This document shows, in pieces, positions 1 to 8,804 of a stretch of DNA of 64,000 bases. The position numbers and the translations under genes were made by a program. Each line of letters opens with the position of its first letter. Positions within the stretch are counted from its first letter, which is position 1. Under the pieces are notes generated by a model, which was not told where the DNA came from, did not search any database, and saw only the letters and a list, made by a program, of their open reading frames with translations. This stretch comes from Alistipes sp. (GTDB lineage Bacteria; Bacteroidota; Bacteroidia; Bacteroidales; Rikenellaceae): NCBI RefSeq assembly GCF_020026455.1, contig NZ_JAHHQJ010000002.1, forward strand, positions 176,477 through 240,476, written 5' to 3'.

Positions 1-1
1 G

Positions 2-793
2 AAGGGGCAGCTCCTCTACACGCTCTCGACCCCCGAACTGGAGGCCAAGCTCCGGCAGGCCGAGGCCGTGAAGAGCGCCGCCGCCGCACTGGACGCCATG
101 GCGCTGGCCGGCGCCCGCGTGCAGCAGATCGAGGCCGCGATGAACATGTGGCAGAAGGCGCAGGCCGGGCTGGAACTGGCCCGCAAGACCTACGAGCGGG
201 TGCAGAACCTCTACAACGACGGGGTGGTGCCGGCCCAGAAGCTCGACGAGGCCACGGCCAACTACAAGGCCATGGAGGCCACGGCTCTGGCGGCCAAGGC
301 GCAGTATGACATGGCTACGGACGGTGTCCGCAAGGAGGACAAGGAGGCCGCCGCAGCCCGTGTCCGTCAGGCCGAAGGGGCTGTCAGCGAGGTGGAGTCG
401 TACATCGGCGACGCAATGGTCTATGCTCCCGTGACGGGTGAAATCGCGACGATCATCGCCGAGGAGGGCGAGCTGGTCGGCAGCGGCTATCCGGTGGTCG
501 CCATCCTCGACATGAGCGACATGTGGGTGACCTTCAACGTGAAGGAGACGCTGCTCCCGGGCCTGCGGATCGGGACCCGCATGAACGGATATGTCCCGGC
601 GCTGGACCGCGACGTGGAATTCGAAGTGACCTACATCTCCCCGCAGGCCGATTTCGCTACGTGGTCGGCCACACGCACGCAGGGCGGGTTCGACATCCGC
701 ACCTTCGCCATCAAGGCCAAGGCCGTCACCGAAACCGCGGACATGCGCCCCGGCATGAGCGTGCTCGTCGACTGGGACCAAATCGGAAAGTAA
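2..793 (+). CDS. HlyD-family periplasmic adaptor of an ABC-2 exporter (5' end cut by window)
   Basis: The reading frame is already open at base 2 and closes with TAA at 791-793, so the start and any N-terminal membrane anchor lie outside the window. What remains shows the long coiled-coil hairpin of membrane fusion proteins (heptad-like Ala/Glu/Lys-rich stretch over about the first 120 visible residues), then a lipoyl/barrel-sandwich half with the motif VYAPVTGEIATI and a beta-barrel domain ending RPGMSVLVDWD. In this family the adaptor bridges an inner-membrane pump and an outer-membrane TolC-like channel. Two ABC-2 permease genes follow at spacings of 3 and 1 nt, so this is one export operon. 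The substrate cannot be deduced; an ATPase and TolC gene may lie upstream of the window. Confidence 0.9.
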   Translation, partial: KGQLLYTLSTPELEAKLRQAEAVKSAAAALDAMALAGARVQQIEAAMNMWQKAQAGLELARKTYERVQNLYNDGVVPAQKLDEATANYKAMEATALAAKAQYDMATDGVRKEDKEAAAARVRQAEGAVSEVESYIGDAMVYAPVTGEIATIIAEEGELVGSGYPVVAILDMSDMWVTFNVKETLLPGLRIGTRMNGYVPALDRDVEFEVTYISPQADFATWSATRTQGGFDIRTFAIKAKAVTETADMRPGMSVLVDWDQIGK

Positions 794-796
794 GCG

Positions 797-1975
797 ATGC
801 CCGGATTCCTGCACAATACCTGCGCCGTGATGCGCCGCGAGACGGGCCGGATCTCCCGTCAGCCGATGTACCTCGTGCTGATGGTCGTCCTGCCCGTGGT
901 GTCGTTCGCGTTTTTCGCCCTGCTGTTCAACCAGGGCGCGATCCGCAACATCCCGATCGCCGTCCTGGACCAGGACAACACGACGCTTTCGCGCAAGGCC
1001 GTGCAGATGATCGACGACACCCCGACGGCAATGGTGGCCTACGGCATCCAGAGCATGGACGAGGGCCAGCGGCTGATGCGCGAGGGACAGATCATGGCCG
1101 TCGTGCAGATCCCGGCCTTCTTCGAGAAGAACATCCTGAGCAACAGGCAGACCCATCTCGAAAACTACGTCTCGGGGACGAACATCACGGTCAACGGACT
1201 GCTGTCGAAGGACATTCAGACCGCCGTAACGACCTTCTCGGCCGGCATTCAGCTCCAGCTGCTCCAGAAACAGGGACTCACGCAGCGGCAGGCCATGGCG
1301 CAGCTGATGCCCGTGCGCCTGAACAAGCACGTGCTCTTCAATCCGCACATCAATTACGGATACTACCTCGCGCCGAGCTTCATGCCCATGATGCTGATAA
1401 TCTTCGTGGTGATGGCCACCATCTTCGCCATCGGCACAGAGCTCAAGCGCGCCACGGCCCGCGAATGGCTCGCCTCAGGGAACGATTCGGTCGCGGCGGC
1501 GCTCGCAGGCAAGGTGCTGCCCATCACGGCGGCGATGTTCCTGATCTCGCTGGCGATGCTGGTGATCAACTTCAAGATCGTGGGGACTCCGCTCAACGGC
1601 AGTCTCGCGGTGATTCTCGTCGGCACGCTGCTCTTCATTCTGAGCTATCAGTCGATCTCGGTGCTGATCGTCGCGCTGCTGGCCAACCTGCGCCTATCGC
1701 TCTCGATCGGCGGCGGATATTCGGTGCTGGCCTTCACCTTTTCGGGCCTCACGTTCCCGGTCATGGCCATGTGGGAGCCCATACAGTGGGTGAGCAGGAT
1801 CTTCCCGTTCACCTTCTACACCGATCTCTTCGTCGACCAGATGCTCCGCGGCACGCCGTGGATCTACTCGCTGCCCGACCTGTGCTACATGTCGCTGTTC
1901 ATCGTTTTACCGCTCCTGTGCCTGCCGCGTCTGAAAAGGGTATGCACGGAGGAAAAATTCTGGGGGAGATTGTGA
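797..1975 (+). CDS. ABC-2 type transporter permease (first of pair)
   Basis: This 392-residue protein has the layout of the ABC2_membrane_3 (YhhJ/YbhS-like) permeases: one N-terminal membrane helix near residues 25-45, a large periplasmic domain to about residue 185, then a cluster of five hydrophobic helices, with the family-like PFTFYTDLF segment near the end. It starts 3 nt after the adaptor gene and ends 1 nt before the second permease. Two permeases of this type are expected to form a heterodimeric membrane channel working with the HlyD adaptor. No nucleotide-binding domain is fused to it. The substrate is unknown; in related operons it is often a drug or a hydrophobic compound. Confidence 0.9.
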   Translation: MPGFLHNTCAVMRRETGRISRQPMYLVLMVVLPVVSFAFFALLFNQGAIRNIPIAVLDQDNTTLSRKAVQMIDDTPTAMVAYGIQSMDEGQRLMREGQIMAVVQIPAFFEKNILSNRQTHLENYVSGTNITVNGLLSKDIQTAVTTFSAGIQLQLLQKQGLTQRQAMAQLMPVRLNKHVLFNPHINYGYYLAPSFMPMMLIIFVVMATIFAIGTELKRATAREWLASGNDSVAAALAGKVLPITAAMFLISLAMLVINFKIVGTPLNGSLAVILVGTLLFILSYQSISVLIVALLANLRLSLSIGGGYSVLAFTFSGLTFPVMAMWEPIQWVSRIFPFTFYTDLFVDQMLRGTPWIYSLPDLCYMSLFIVLPLLCLPRLKRVCTEEKFWGRL

Positions 1976-1976
1976 T

Positions 1977-3212
1977 ATGAGCCGATTTACGAAACAAACA
2001 GCCTCTTACTGGAAACAGTTTGGAGCGGTCATCCGCAACGAATTCCGGACCATCTTCAAGGACGAAGGGGTGATGCTGATCCTGATTTTCGCCCTGATCA
2101 TCTACGCCACGGCCTACTCGCTGGCCTACGGGTCGCAGGTGCTCCGCAACGTGCCGATCGGCGTGGTGGACGAATGCCGCACACCGACCAGCCGCAGTCT
2201 GATCAACACCTTCAACGCCGGGCCGAACGCCTATGTGGCCTACAACCCGACCTCGATGGAAGAGGCCAAAAAACTGTTCTACGACCGCAAAATCTACGGC
2301 GTGGTCTATATTCCGTCGGACTACGAGGAGAAACTCTACGGCGGAGAGCAGGCCAACGTGGCGATTTACGCCGACGCCAGCTACTTCCTGATGTACCGCC
2401 AGGTTTTCCAGGAGGTGGTGGCCTCGATCGGCAAGACGGGGGCCATGGTCGAATTCCAGCGCCTGATCGCCAAGGGGGCCAATATCCCGCAGGCGCAGGC
2501 CACGACCCAACCCGTGATCTACCAGTCGCACAACCTGTTCAACCCCTATCTGGGCTACGGCACATTCGTCATGCCGGCGATCATCATGGTCATCATCCAG
2601 CAGACGATGCTGATCGGCATCGGCATGATCGGCGGCACATGGCGCGAATTCGGCCTTTACCGCAAACTCTGCCCCGAAGGGCGGCGGCGGATGTCGACGC
2701 TGCCCGTCGTCCTGGGGCGCGGACTGGTCTACGCGCTGATCTACGCCGTGACCTGCACCTATGTCCTCGGCCTGCACTACCGGCTGTTCCACTTCCCGAT
2801 GAACGGCGCGACGGGAGCCGTCGTGCTCTTCATGGCAGCCTATCTGGCGGCCTGCATCGCCTTGGGAATCGCCGTCTCGACACTGTTCCGCTACCGCGAA
2901 AACTCGCTGCTGCTGTTGCTGTGGACCTCGATCCCGGTGCTGATGCTCAGCGGCGTGTCGTACCCGCGGCAGGGAATCCCCGACTGGCTGTTCAACCTCG
3001 GGCAGCTGTTCCCGAGCAGCCACGGCGTCAACGGATTTATCCGCATCCAGACCATGGGAGCCTCGATTCCCGAGGTTTTCGCCGAAATCAAGTGGCTCGT
3101 CATCCTCACGGTCGTTTACGGCGGGCTGGCCTGCATCGGCATCCACCAGGTGATCGGCCGCGAGCAGCGCGAATACCTCACCCTGAAGAAGAACGGGGAC
3201 GAAGGCCGCTAA
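1977..3212 (+). CDS. ABC-2 type transporter permease (second of pair)
   Basis: This 411-residue protein is a paralogue of the preceding permease, with the same single N-terminal helix (about residues 32-52), extracytoplasmic domain and C-terminal helix bundle, and a SGVSYPRQGIP loop typical of the family. The start ATG lies 1 nt after the upstream stop, so translational coupling is likely. The gene ends the export operon and is followed by a long perfect hairpin terminator at 3218-3277. It probably pairs with the upstream permease. No ATPase motif is visible in either protein. Confidence 0.9.
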   Translation: MSRFTKQTASYWKQFGAVIRNEFRTIFKDEGVMLILIFALIIYATAYSLAYGSQVLRNVPIGVVDECRTPTSRSLINTFNAGPNAYVAYNPTSMEEAKKLFYDRKIYGVVYIPSDYEEKLYGGEQANVAIYADASYFLMYRQVFQEVVASIGKTGAMVEFQRLIAKGANIPQAQATTQPVIYQSHNLFNPYLGYGTFVMPAIIMVIIQQTMLIGIGMIGGTWREFGLYRKLCPEGRRRMSTLPVVLGRGLVYALIYAVTCTYVLGLHYRLFHFPMNGATGAVVLFMAAYLAACIALGIAVSTLFRYRENSLLLLLWTSIPVLMLSGVSYPRQGIPDWLFNLGQLFPSSHGVNGFIRIQTMGASIPEVFAEIKWLVILTVVYGGLACIGIHQVIGREQREYLTLKKNGDEGR

Positions 3213-3217
3213 CGGCT

Positions 3218-3277
3218 CCGTTTACTCACAAAAGAGACGCCGGATTTTGGTCCGGCGTCTCTTTTGTGAGTAAACGG
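3218..3277. terminator. Bidirectional terminator between convergent genes
   Basis: Two perfectly complementary 27-nt arms (3218-3244 and 3251-3277) enclose a 6-nt loop. Each strand has AT-rich sequence near the base of the stem (TTTACTCAC and its complement). The hairpin sits 6 nt after the permease stop on the plus strand and 5 nt beyond the stop of the lipoprotein gene on the minus strand, so it can end both transcripts. Confidence 0.85.
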
Positions 3278-3281
3278 CAAT

Positions 3282-3938
3282 CTAAAATTTATCGGGATTT
3301 TCCTCCTTATACTGCTTGTAGGAGATATACGACAGGTATCTATCCACCGTTGCCTTGTCGGTGGCGATATGCCCGACAACCCGGCAATAATCCGAATAAA
3401 CGCCCTCCGAGGTCCATCCACCCATGTACGCAAAAGGTTGCAAACCTTCCATCACGAATACACCGTCCTTGTAATAGAGCAGTTCGAGCGTCGTCCGGGC
3501 GGCATACTGGTCGTAGTTGGCGGTCTTCGCATTCTCTTCGATTCCGGGATTGTAAAGGACCAAGGTATTCTTCATTTCACGGCTGACACTCCATTGATCG
3601 CCTTCGAAATAGACGATTGGACCGGGAATGTACATAAGCGCAGAAAATGTACGACATACACCGTTGGGAAGAAGCATCATGTTATTCATGAGAGCCGCTC
3701 CGTCCATAACGCCACTTTCGGTTTTTCCATTCGTATAGGTTATATCGATGTCGTCGATCAGCCAGACACCCCGCTGTGCGTCGGCTATGAATGCGCTCAT
3801 ATGGATTTTTCCATCGTAACCGGTCATCAGTTCGTGGATTTTCGCCTCCACCGAAGTTTTAGGAGCAAACTCGGGATCACCTTCGCATGCCGACAGCATC
3901 GCCGACGACAGAACTAAAATTGTTAGCAACTTTTTCAT
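3282..3938 (-). CDS. Putative Bacteroidales lipoprotein of unknown function
   Basis: The 218-residue product begins with a lipoprotein signal peptide, MKKLLTILVLSSAMLSAC, whose lipobox cysteine is residue 18, followed by the acidic stretch EGDPEF. It should be lipidated and held in the periplasm or outer membrane. The rest is a mixed alpha/beta domain without an obvious catalytic motif; size and pattern recall small Bacteroidetes lipoprotein families such as DUF4840, which I cannot confirm. The gene stands alone between two terminators. No TAnnTTTG promoter is evident just upstream. Confidence 0.8.
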   Translation of the reverse strand: MKKLLTILVLSSAMLSACEGDPEFAPKTSVEAKIHELMTGYDGKIHMSAFIADAQRGVWLIDDIDITYTNGKTESGVMDGAALMNNMMLLPNGVCRTFSALMYIPGPIVYFEGDQWSVSREMKNTLVLYNPGIEENAKTANYDQYAARTTLELLYYKDGVFVMEGLQPFAYMGGWTSEGVYSDYCRVVGHIATDKATVDRYLSYISYKQYKEENPDKF

Positions 3939-4254
3939 AAGAAATCATGATTTAAATTACTTGTCAATATGGGGCAAACGGATCGATGCTATCATCTGCA
4001 ATCCATCGAAGGGAGGTCCTCGCCTGTTTCATTGTACCTGCTTTCTCCATGGCATCATCATTTAATCAGTTACACATATATTATTCGCCCCGAGCGATTT
4101 TGGCGAAAAATAATCGCGAAAAGCCATCATGCGGAGATACAGTTGCATACAACCATCGTCAAAATTTTCGATATATACAAATATTTTATTAAAAATTCCA
4201 AAAACAAGTATGTTATTTATACCCCCCCTCCCCACAGGCGGAAGCCTGAAAAAA
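3939..4254. other. Non-coding gap, AT-rich
   Basis: This stretch between two minus-strand genes is AT-rich compared with its surroundings and has a C-rich tract near 4221-4234. Short reading frames cross it, but none has a plausible start context or recognisable protein pattern. I see no RNA gene. Confidence 0.5.
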
Positions 4255-4287
4255 AACAGGTTGACGGCTCTTTCTCGTCAACCTGTT
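4255..4287 (-). terminator. Rho-independent terminator of the TonB-type receptor gene
   Basis: Twelve-nt perfect arms (4255-4266 and 4276-4287) surround a 9-nt loop. On the minus strand the stem is followed by an eight-T run, and it lies just beyond the stop codon at 4310-4312. Confidence 0.9.
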
Positions 4288-4309
4288 CAAAATCGTTTCG
4301 CAGGGTCCG

Positions 4310-7288
4310 CTACCGCAGTCCGTGGTACATTCCCGGAGGAGGTCCGCCCGGCCCGCCGGAGCCCATGCGGCGGTAAGCGGAGGAGGGCTCGACACCCTCA
4401 TAATCCTTTATATTGCGCGAACCTTTCTTGCCGAAGCGACGCAGGTTGTAGGTGAACTGCACCATATAATAGCGGCCGACGACGCTGTTGGTCGCGTTCT
4501 GCGTGTAGCCCGAACCCGTCGTGCGCGAGAAAGCCCGGTTTCGGTTGAGCAGGTCGTTAACGCCGATCATCACTTCGCCGCGTCTGTTCCTGAAGACCTT
4601 CTTGCCCAGCCAGGCATTGCAGAGCAGATAATCCTCCGAATAATCGTTCGTGAAGCCGATATACTGCGAGTAGGCTGCACTAGTCGTGAAGGTGAAGTCC
4701 AGCGGGAAGACCACCTTCAGGTTGCCCTGCGCCGTGTGGTTGAAATAGCGGTTCTTCGACCGGTTCGCATTCAGCGAGTTGGTGGCCTCGTTGTAGGTGC
4801 CGTTCCACGAGAGGGTGAAGTCGACTTTCTCCGAGATGTTGCTGCCCAACACGGTCCGGAAGTCGTAGCCCATGTTCTTGCTGTCGTTGCGCTCGCCGCC
4901 CGAAATCGTACCCGTCGCCGCATCCACCCGGCCGCCCAGCATGCTGGGGGTCCTGGTGTAGGTGACGCCTGCCATGACGTTGAAATTCGACTTGAGAAAC
5001 CCGATCGGCAGGCCATAGCTCAAGTGCGTCCGCAACTGCCAGTAGCCGTCGAGATTCACGGCCGTCGAGTAGAAATTGGGCGAATAGGCCTTTCCGTCGA
5101 TGGTGATCTCTCCGGGTCGCTGCACCAGATGCCGGGCCGCGTAGTCCAGTGTCGTGTTCATCGAGAACATCCACATGAAGGTACGACCCTTCTCCACATT
5201 GGAATTGGTGTAGTGGAAATTCACCCGGTGCGAATAGGTGGGCTTCAGTGCCGGATTGCCGTGGCTGATATCCTGGGCGTTCGATACGTCGTAGACACTC
5301 TGCAGGTCGGAGATCGACGGGCTGTCGGTGTAGGACGAGACGAAAAGCCGCAGCGAGTTCTCGCGGTTGATGTTCAGCTGACCCATCATGAAATAGGTCA
5401 CGTTGTTGTAGGTGTGTCTGATCTTCTCGGAATCGGTGCGCACGATCTGCCCGGCAAGGGCCGAATGCTGGTAGGAGACGCTGGCAATGAACATGTTGCG
5501 TTCTTTCGAGAAGCGGAATCCGGGACCCACGCTCTGCGTCAGGTAGCTGCTCTGGTAGGAGTTCGACAGCGAGCGGTCGGGGCTGAGCCCGGCAATCGAG
5601 AAGTCGTCTCCCGTGACATAGGCACGCTTGTCGCGCTCCTGCGAGTTGTAGGACACACGGTAGCGGAAGCTCACCTGAGCGTATTTGGCCACCGGTTCGG
5701 TGTAGGTGAAGCGTCCCCGCAGGTTGTACGACGACGACGGTGCCAGATTGCGCAGGTAGCGCAGCTCGATGTAGTCGGCCGGGGACCAAAGGCCGGTCGC
5801 CGGGTCGACCGCCGGACGGTCGGACCGGGTGCCGAGAACGTTCGACCACGAGTTCGAATGGTTCGTATTGTCCGCATAGCCGAACGATCCGTCGAGGGTG
5901 ATCGTACGCCCGTCCTTGCCCAGCTTGGCCCGGTAGACGGCCCCCGTCCCGATGTTGTAGCCGTAGCGCAGGGCATCGCGGAAGTTGTCCGTGCGGCTGT
6001 AACCGCTGCCGCCGTCGGCCGGGGCGCCGTACTGCCATCCGGTCGTGCGGCTCCACGGATCGTTGGACTGGTAGCTGAAACGCGGGCGGATCATCAGGCT
6101 CTGGTTCTCGGAGATCTTCCACTCCAGACGGGCGTTGAACCGGTGGTTATGGCCCTTCGTGTCGGAATAGCCGCCGGTCGACAGCGTATCGGGGACCATC
6201 GGCGCCTCGTACCATTTCTCGATGGTCGAGCGGTTCTCGGTATGGGTATTGTTGAAGAAATAGCTGCCCTGGAAGGTCACCTGCCCGCGCTTGCCCCACG
6301 TATCGGAGTAGTTGATGCCGATGGCGTTGACCGACGCCACACCCTCCTGCGGGCGCACCATGTAATTACCCATGCCGCCGCGATATCTGCCGCCGCCCCC
6401 GCCGCCCGAGACACCCAGAATGTCCTCGAATGAGAAATTCTGCTGGTTGACGTTGTTGAACAAGCCGATGAACGAAAGGCGGCTGTCGCCGTTGAACACG
6501 TTGACATTGCCGCCGGCGATGTATTTGAAGCGGTCCTCGGTCCTAGTGTCGGCGTCGTAGCCCACTCCGGCATAGAGCTTGCCGAACTGCCCCTGCCTCA
6601 TGCCCGGACGGGTGACGATATTGAGCGCCTTGTAGCCCTCGCCGTCGTCCATGCCCGAAAATTCGGCCGCATCGGAGAGTTTGTTGTAGACCTCCACGCG
6701 GTCGACAGCCTCGGCCGGAAGCGACTTGATGGCTGTGGTGACATCATCGCCGAAGAACTCCTTGCCGTCGACGAAAATCTTCTGGATCGTCTCGCCCTGC
6801 GCCTCGACCGTGCCGTCGGTGACGGTGATGCCCGGCATCTTCTTCAGCAGTCCTTCAACATCGGCGTCGGCCATGACCTTGAATGCTCCGGCATTGTAGC
6901 TCACCGTGTCGCCCTTCTGCGAGGTGCGCAGCGCCCTGGCCTCCTTGACGACCGCCTCGATCCGCACGCCCGGCCTGAGCCGCAGCAGCCCCAGTTCGAC
7001 CCTTGCAGCCGAGACCCGGAAGGTCGTGTCGAGGTTGTCATAGCCCAGGAAAGCTACCGAAAGTGCATATTCGCCGTAGGCGAGCGACGGAATCGATACC
7101 GCGCCCTTGAAGGCCGAGGTGAAATGCCGCTTCTTCTCCGGGGAGTTCACCGGCGCGAGCGTCAGCACCGCTCCGGCGACATGCTCCCCGGTATCGGCAT
7201 CGACGACCGTGGCCGTAACGCTGCCCCTCTGGGCGAATGCCGCGGCGGCAAAAAGCGTCAGCAGGGTAGTCAGTAGAACTTGTTTCAT
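4310..7288 (-). CDS. TonB-dependent receptor / outer-membrane beta-barrel protein
   Basis: The 992-residue protein starts with the signal peptide MKQVLLTTLLTLFAAAAFAQ. It continues with a carboxypeptidase-regulatory-like beta-sandwich (about 20-110), a plug domain (about 115-235, with the region around GDTVSYNAGAFKV and the KIFVDGKEFFGDD segment), and a long barrel rich in alternating aromatic residues, as in the outer-membrane beta-barrel (OMP_b-brl) family. A Gly-rich loop lies near residue 300. Such proteins import large ligands or act as transport-like receptors. No SusD partner lies beside it, so this is not a classical polysaccharide locus; proteins of this type often occur singly. The C-terminus is Gly/Pro-rich rather than ending in a classic aromatic barrel strand. 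The ligand is unknown. Confidence 0.88.
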   Translation of the reverse strand: MKQVLLTTLLTLFAAAAFAQRGSVTATVVDADTGEHVAGAVLTLAPVNSPEKKRHFTSAFKGAVSIPSLAYGEYALSVAFLGYDNLDTTFRVSAARVELGLLRLRPGVRIEAVVKEARALRTSQKGDTVSYNAGAFKVMADADVEGLLKKMPGITVTDGTVEAQGETIQKIFVDGKEFFGDDVTTAIKSLPAEAVDRVEVYNKLSDAAEFSGMDDGEGYKALNIVTRPGMRQGQFGKLYAGVGYDADTRTEDRFKYIAGGNVNVFNGDSRLSFIGLFNNVNQQNFSFEDILGVSGGGGGGRYRGGMGNYMVRPQEGVASVNAIGINYSDTWGKRGQVTFQGSYFFNNTHTENRSTIEKWYEAPMVPDTLSTGGYSDTKGHNHRFNARLEWKISENQSLMIRPRFSYQSNDPWSRTTGWQYGAPADGGSGYSRTDNFRDALRYGYNIGTGAVYRAKLGKDGRTITLDGSFGYADNTNHSNSWSNVLGTRSDRPAVDPATGLWSPADYIELRYLRNLAPSSSYNLRGRFTYTEPVAKYAQVSFRYRVSYNSQERDKRAYVTGDDFSIAGLSPDRSLSNSYQSSYLTQSVGPGFRFSKERNMFIASVSYQHSALAGQIVRTDSEKIRHTYNNVTYFMMGQLNINRENSLRLFVSSYTDSPSISDLQSVYDVSNAQDISHGNPALKPTYSHRVNFHYTNSNVEKGRTFMWMFSMNTTLDYAARHLVQRPGEITIDGKAYSPNFYSTAVNLDGYWQLRTHLSYGLPIGFLKSNFNVMAGVTYTRTPSMLGGRVDAATGTISGGERNDSKNMGYDFRTVLGSNISEKVDFTLSWNGTYNEATNSLNANRSKNRYFNHTAQGNLKVVFPLDFTFTTSAAYSQYIGFTNDYSEDYLLCNAWLGKKVFRNRRGEVMIGVNDLLNRNRAFSRTTGSGYTQNATNSVVGRYYMVQFTYNLRRFGKKGSRNIKDYEGVEPSSAYRRMGSGGPGGPPPGMYHGLR

Positions 7289-7396
7289 ATCATCTGTTTG
7301 TGTGTCCTCTTTTTCGACGGCGGCAAACCGGAATTTAAACGGGGTATAAAATTAATCTTTTCGAGCCCGTTTTGTGCTCTGCGCGGGGTGAATCGG

Positions 7397-7431
7397 CAAA
7401 AAAAGGGCGTCAGTCGACCCAACTGACGCCC
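7397..7431 (-). terminator. Rho-independent terminator of the Spy-like gene
   Basis: Ten-nt perfect arms (7405-7414 and 7422-7431) enclose a 7-nt loop. On the minus strand a seven-T run follows at 7404-7398. It lies 31 nt after the stop of the Spy-like gene. Confidence 0.9.
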
Positions 7432-7462
7432 CGACTGTAACAAGCCGCTGAGAGCTTCCCGC

Positions 7463-7900
7463 TCACTTCCTGGCCTTCCGGTCCTTTTTCGGGCAGTTCC
7501 TGGTGCAGCACTCCTTGGCGCCCGCGTGGCAGCCCCCCTGGTGCATCTCCTGCGGAGCGCATCCGCCGGGGCGCGAAGCCTGCAGCTGCGACCACTGTGC
7601 AAACTGCTCGGCCGTCAGGATCGACTTCATCTTTTCGGTCTCGGCCTTGCGGGCCTCCCGCATCTTCTCGCGCAGGGACTGCATCGCCTTGATCTGCTGC
7701 AGATTCAGTGCATATATCTCCTTGACCTGCGCATCGGTGAGTTTCAGTTTCTGCTGCATGCGTTCGGTCCTGCGCTGCGCCATCTGTTCCACACCCGGAC
7801 ACTCCCTGGAAGCGGCGGCCGATCGGGCCTCCTGGGCGAAAGCGCCCGTCCCCGCCATCAGGCAGAGGGCTGCGGCAACTGCAAAAATTCTCTTTTTCAT
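7463..7900 (-). CDS. Spy/CpxP-like periplasmic protein with Cys/His-rich tail (DUF4890-like)
   Basis: I start this gene at the ATG at 7900, which gives a clean signal peptide (MKKRIFAVAAALCLMAGTGAFA); a longer upstream frame to 8089 would bury it. The mature part is a short helical protein with two LTxxQ motifs (LTDAQ and LTAEQ) and a basic/acidic amphipathic helix between them, the hallmark of the Spy/CpxP/ZraP fold and of DUF4890. Related proteins are periplasmic chaperones or metal-responsive proteins. The last 40 residues are unusual: five cysteines and two histidines in a Gly-rich setting, then a basic end, suggesting metal binding. A TACCTTTG promoter element lies upstream and a strong terminator downstream, so it is monocistronic. 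Confidence 0.82.
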   Translation of the reverse strand: MKKRIFAVAAALCLMAGTGAFAQEARSAAASRECPGVEQMAQRRTERMQQKLKLTDAQVKEIYALNLQQIKAMQSLREKMREARKAETEKMKSILTAEQFAQWSQLQASRPGGCAPQEMHQGGCHAGAKECCTRNCPKKDRKARK

Positions 7901-7968
7901 GATTCCTCGAATTTGGTTGTACTTGACTTTGTCGGCTCCGGCAATCGGATGTTCCGGAGACCCTGATG

Positions 7969-7976
7969 CAAAGGTA
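7969..7976 (-). promoter_or_regulatory. Promoter -7 element (TACCTTTG) of the Spy-like gene
   Basis: The minus strand reads TACCTTTG, a match to TAnnTTTG, about 70 nt before the start at 7900. No convincing -33 TTG is seen at the right distance. Confidence 0.5.
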
Positions 7977-8039
7977 ACGCCAAAACGAAGCCCCGGAGCC
8001 GTCCCCCGGGTAAAACGGCAGAACGGCGGGGTCAACCGC

Positions 8040-8804
8040 CTATTCGTCCGGGTGAAACGTCCGCAGCCAGGCCTTGAATTCGGGAACACGGGCTTTGGAA
8101 ATGACGATCCGCTCGGGCGTTTCGACCGTGAGGTGCAGCGTGAGGCGGCTCCCGAACCACACGGCGATCTCCTTCACGGCCTGCCGCGCGACGATGAACT
8201 GGCGGTTGGCCCGGAAGAACTCTGACTCGGGAAGCAGCCCCTGCAACGCTTCGAGGGTCTTGTCGAGCGGATAGGCCGCGCCGTCGAAACCGTAGGCCGT
8301 AACCTTCTCGTTCGACGTGTAGCAGTAGGCGATTCCACTGCGGTGCAGCGGGATGATTTTGTCGCGCACGTGCACCAGAAAAACCTCCTCGCGGCGGCTG
8401 GCCGCCAGTGTGCGGACCCGCGAGCCGTAGTCGCTGCGCTCGACCGACGTGAGGCGGTGCAGCTTGGCCAGCGCACGGCCGACGTCCGAAGCGTTGATCG
8501 GTTTGAGCAGGTAGTCGATGCTGTTGACCTTGAACGCCTCGAGTGCATACCGGTCGTAGGCCGTCGTGAAGATCACCGGGGCCGAGACCTCCACGGCGTC
8601 GAAGATGCGGAACGAATCGCCGTCGGCCAGGTGGATGTCCATGAACAGCAGGTCGGGGCGGGGATTCGCCCGGAGCCATGCAACGCTCTCCTCGACGCTC
8701 TCGAGCGTCGCCACGATCTCCACGTCGGGGGCCGTCTGCAGCAGGATCGCCGCGAGGTTGCGCGCGGCGGCGGTTTCGTCTTCAATAATCAGGGCTTTCA
8801 TCAT
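8040..8804 (-). CDS. LytTR-family response regulator
   Basis: The 254-residue protein has an N-terminal receiver domain with the acidic pocket IIEDE (8-10), phosphoacceptor Asp56 in LLFMDIHLAD, the conserved Thr near 80 and Lys101 in LLKPI. A LytTR DNA-binding domain (about 150-250, with FFRANRQFIV) follows. It should be phosphorylated by the adjacent sensor kinase and bind direct repeats in promoters. The start ATG at 8804 overlaps the TGA of the kinase gene as ATGA, so the two are translationally coupled; a second ATG at 8801 is also possible. Targets are not identifiable from the sequence. Confidence 0.92.
   Translation of the reverse strand: MMKALIIEDETAAARNLAAILLQTAPDVEIVATLESVEESVAWLRANPRPDLLFMDIHLADGDSFRIFDAVEVSAPVIFTTAYDRYALEAFKVNSIDYLLKPINASDVGRALAKLHRLTSVERSDYGSRVRTLAASRREEVFLVHVRDKIIPLHRSGIAYCYTSNEKVTAYGFDGAAYPLDKTLEALQGLLPESEFFRANRQFIVARQAVKEIAVWFGSRLTLHLTVETPERIVISKARVPEFKAWLRTFHPDE

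Noticed and set aside
523..1980. Long overlapping reading frame across the exporter genes
   Set aside because: It is Arg/His/Pro-rich sequence typical of an alternate frame in GC-rich DNA and overlaps two well-supported genes. Similar frames at 2174-3586, 4322-6433, 12292-13908 and 17320-18936 were dropped for the same reason.
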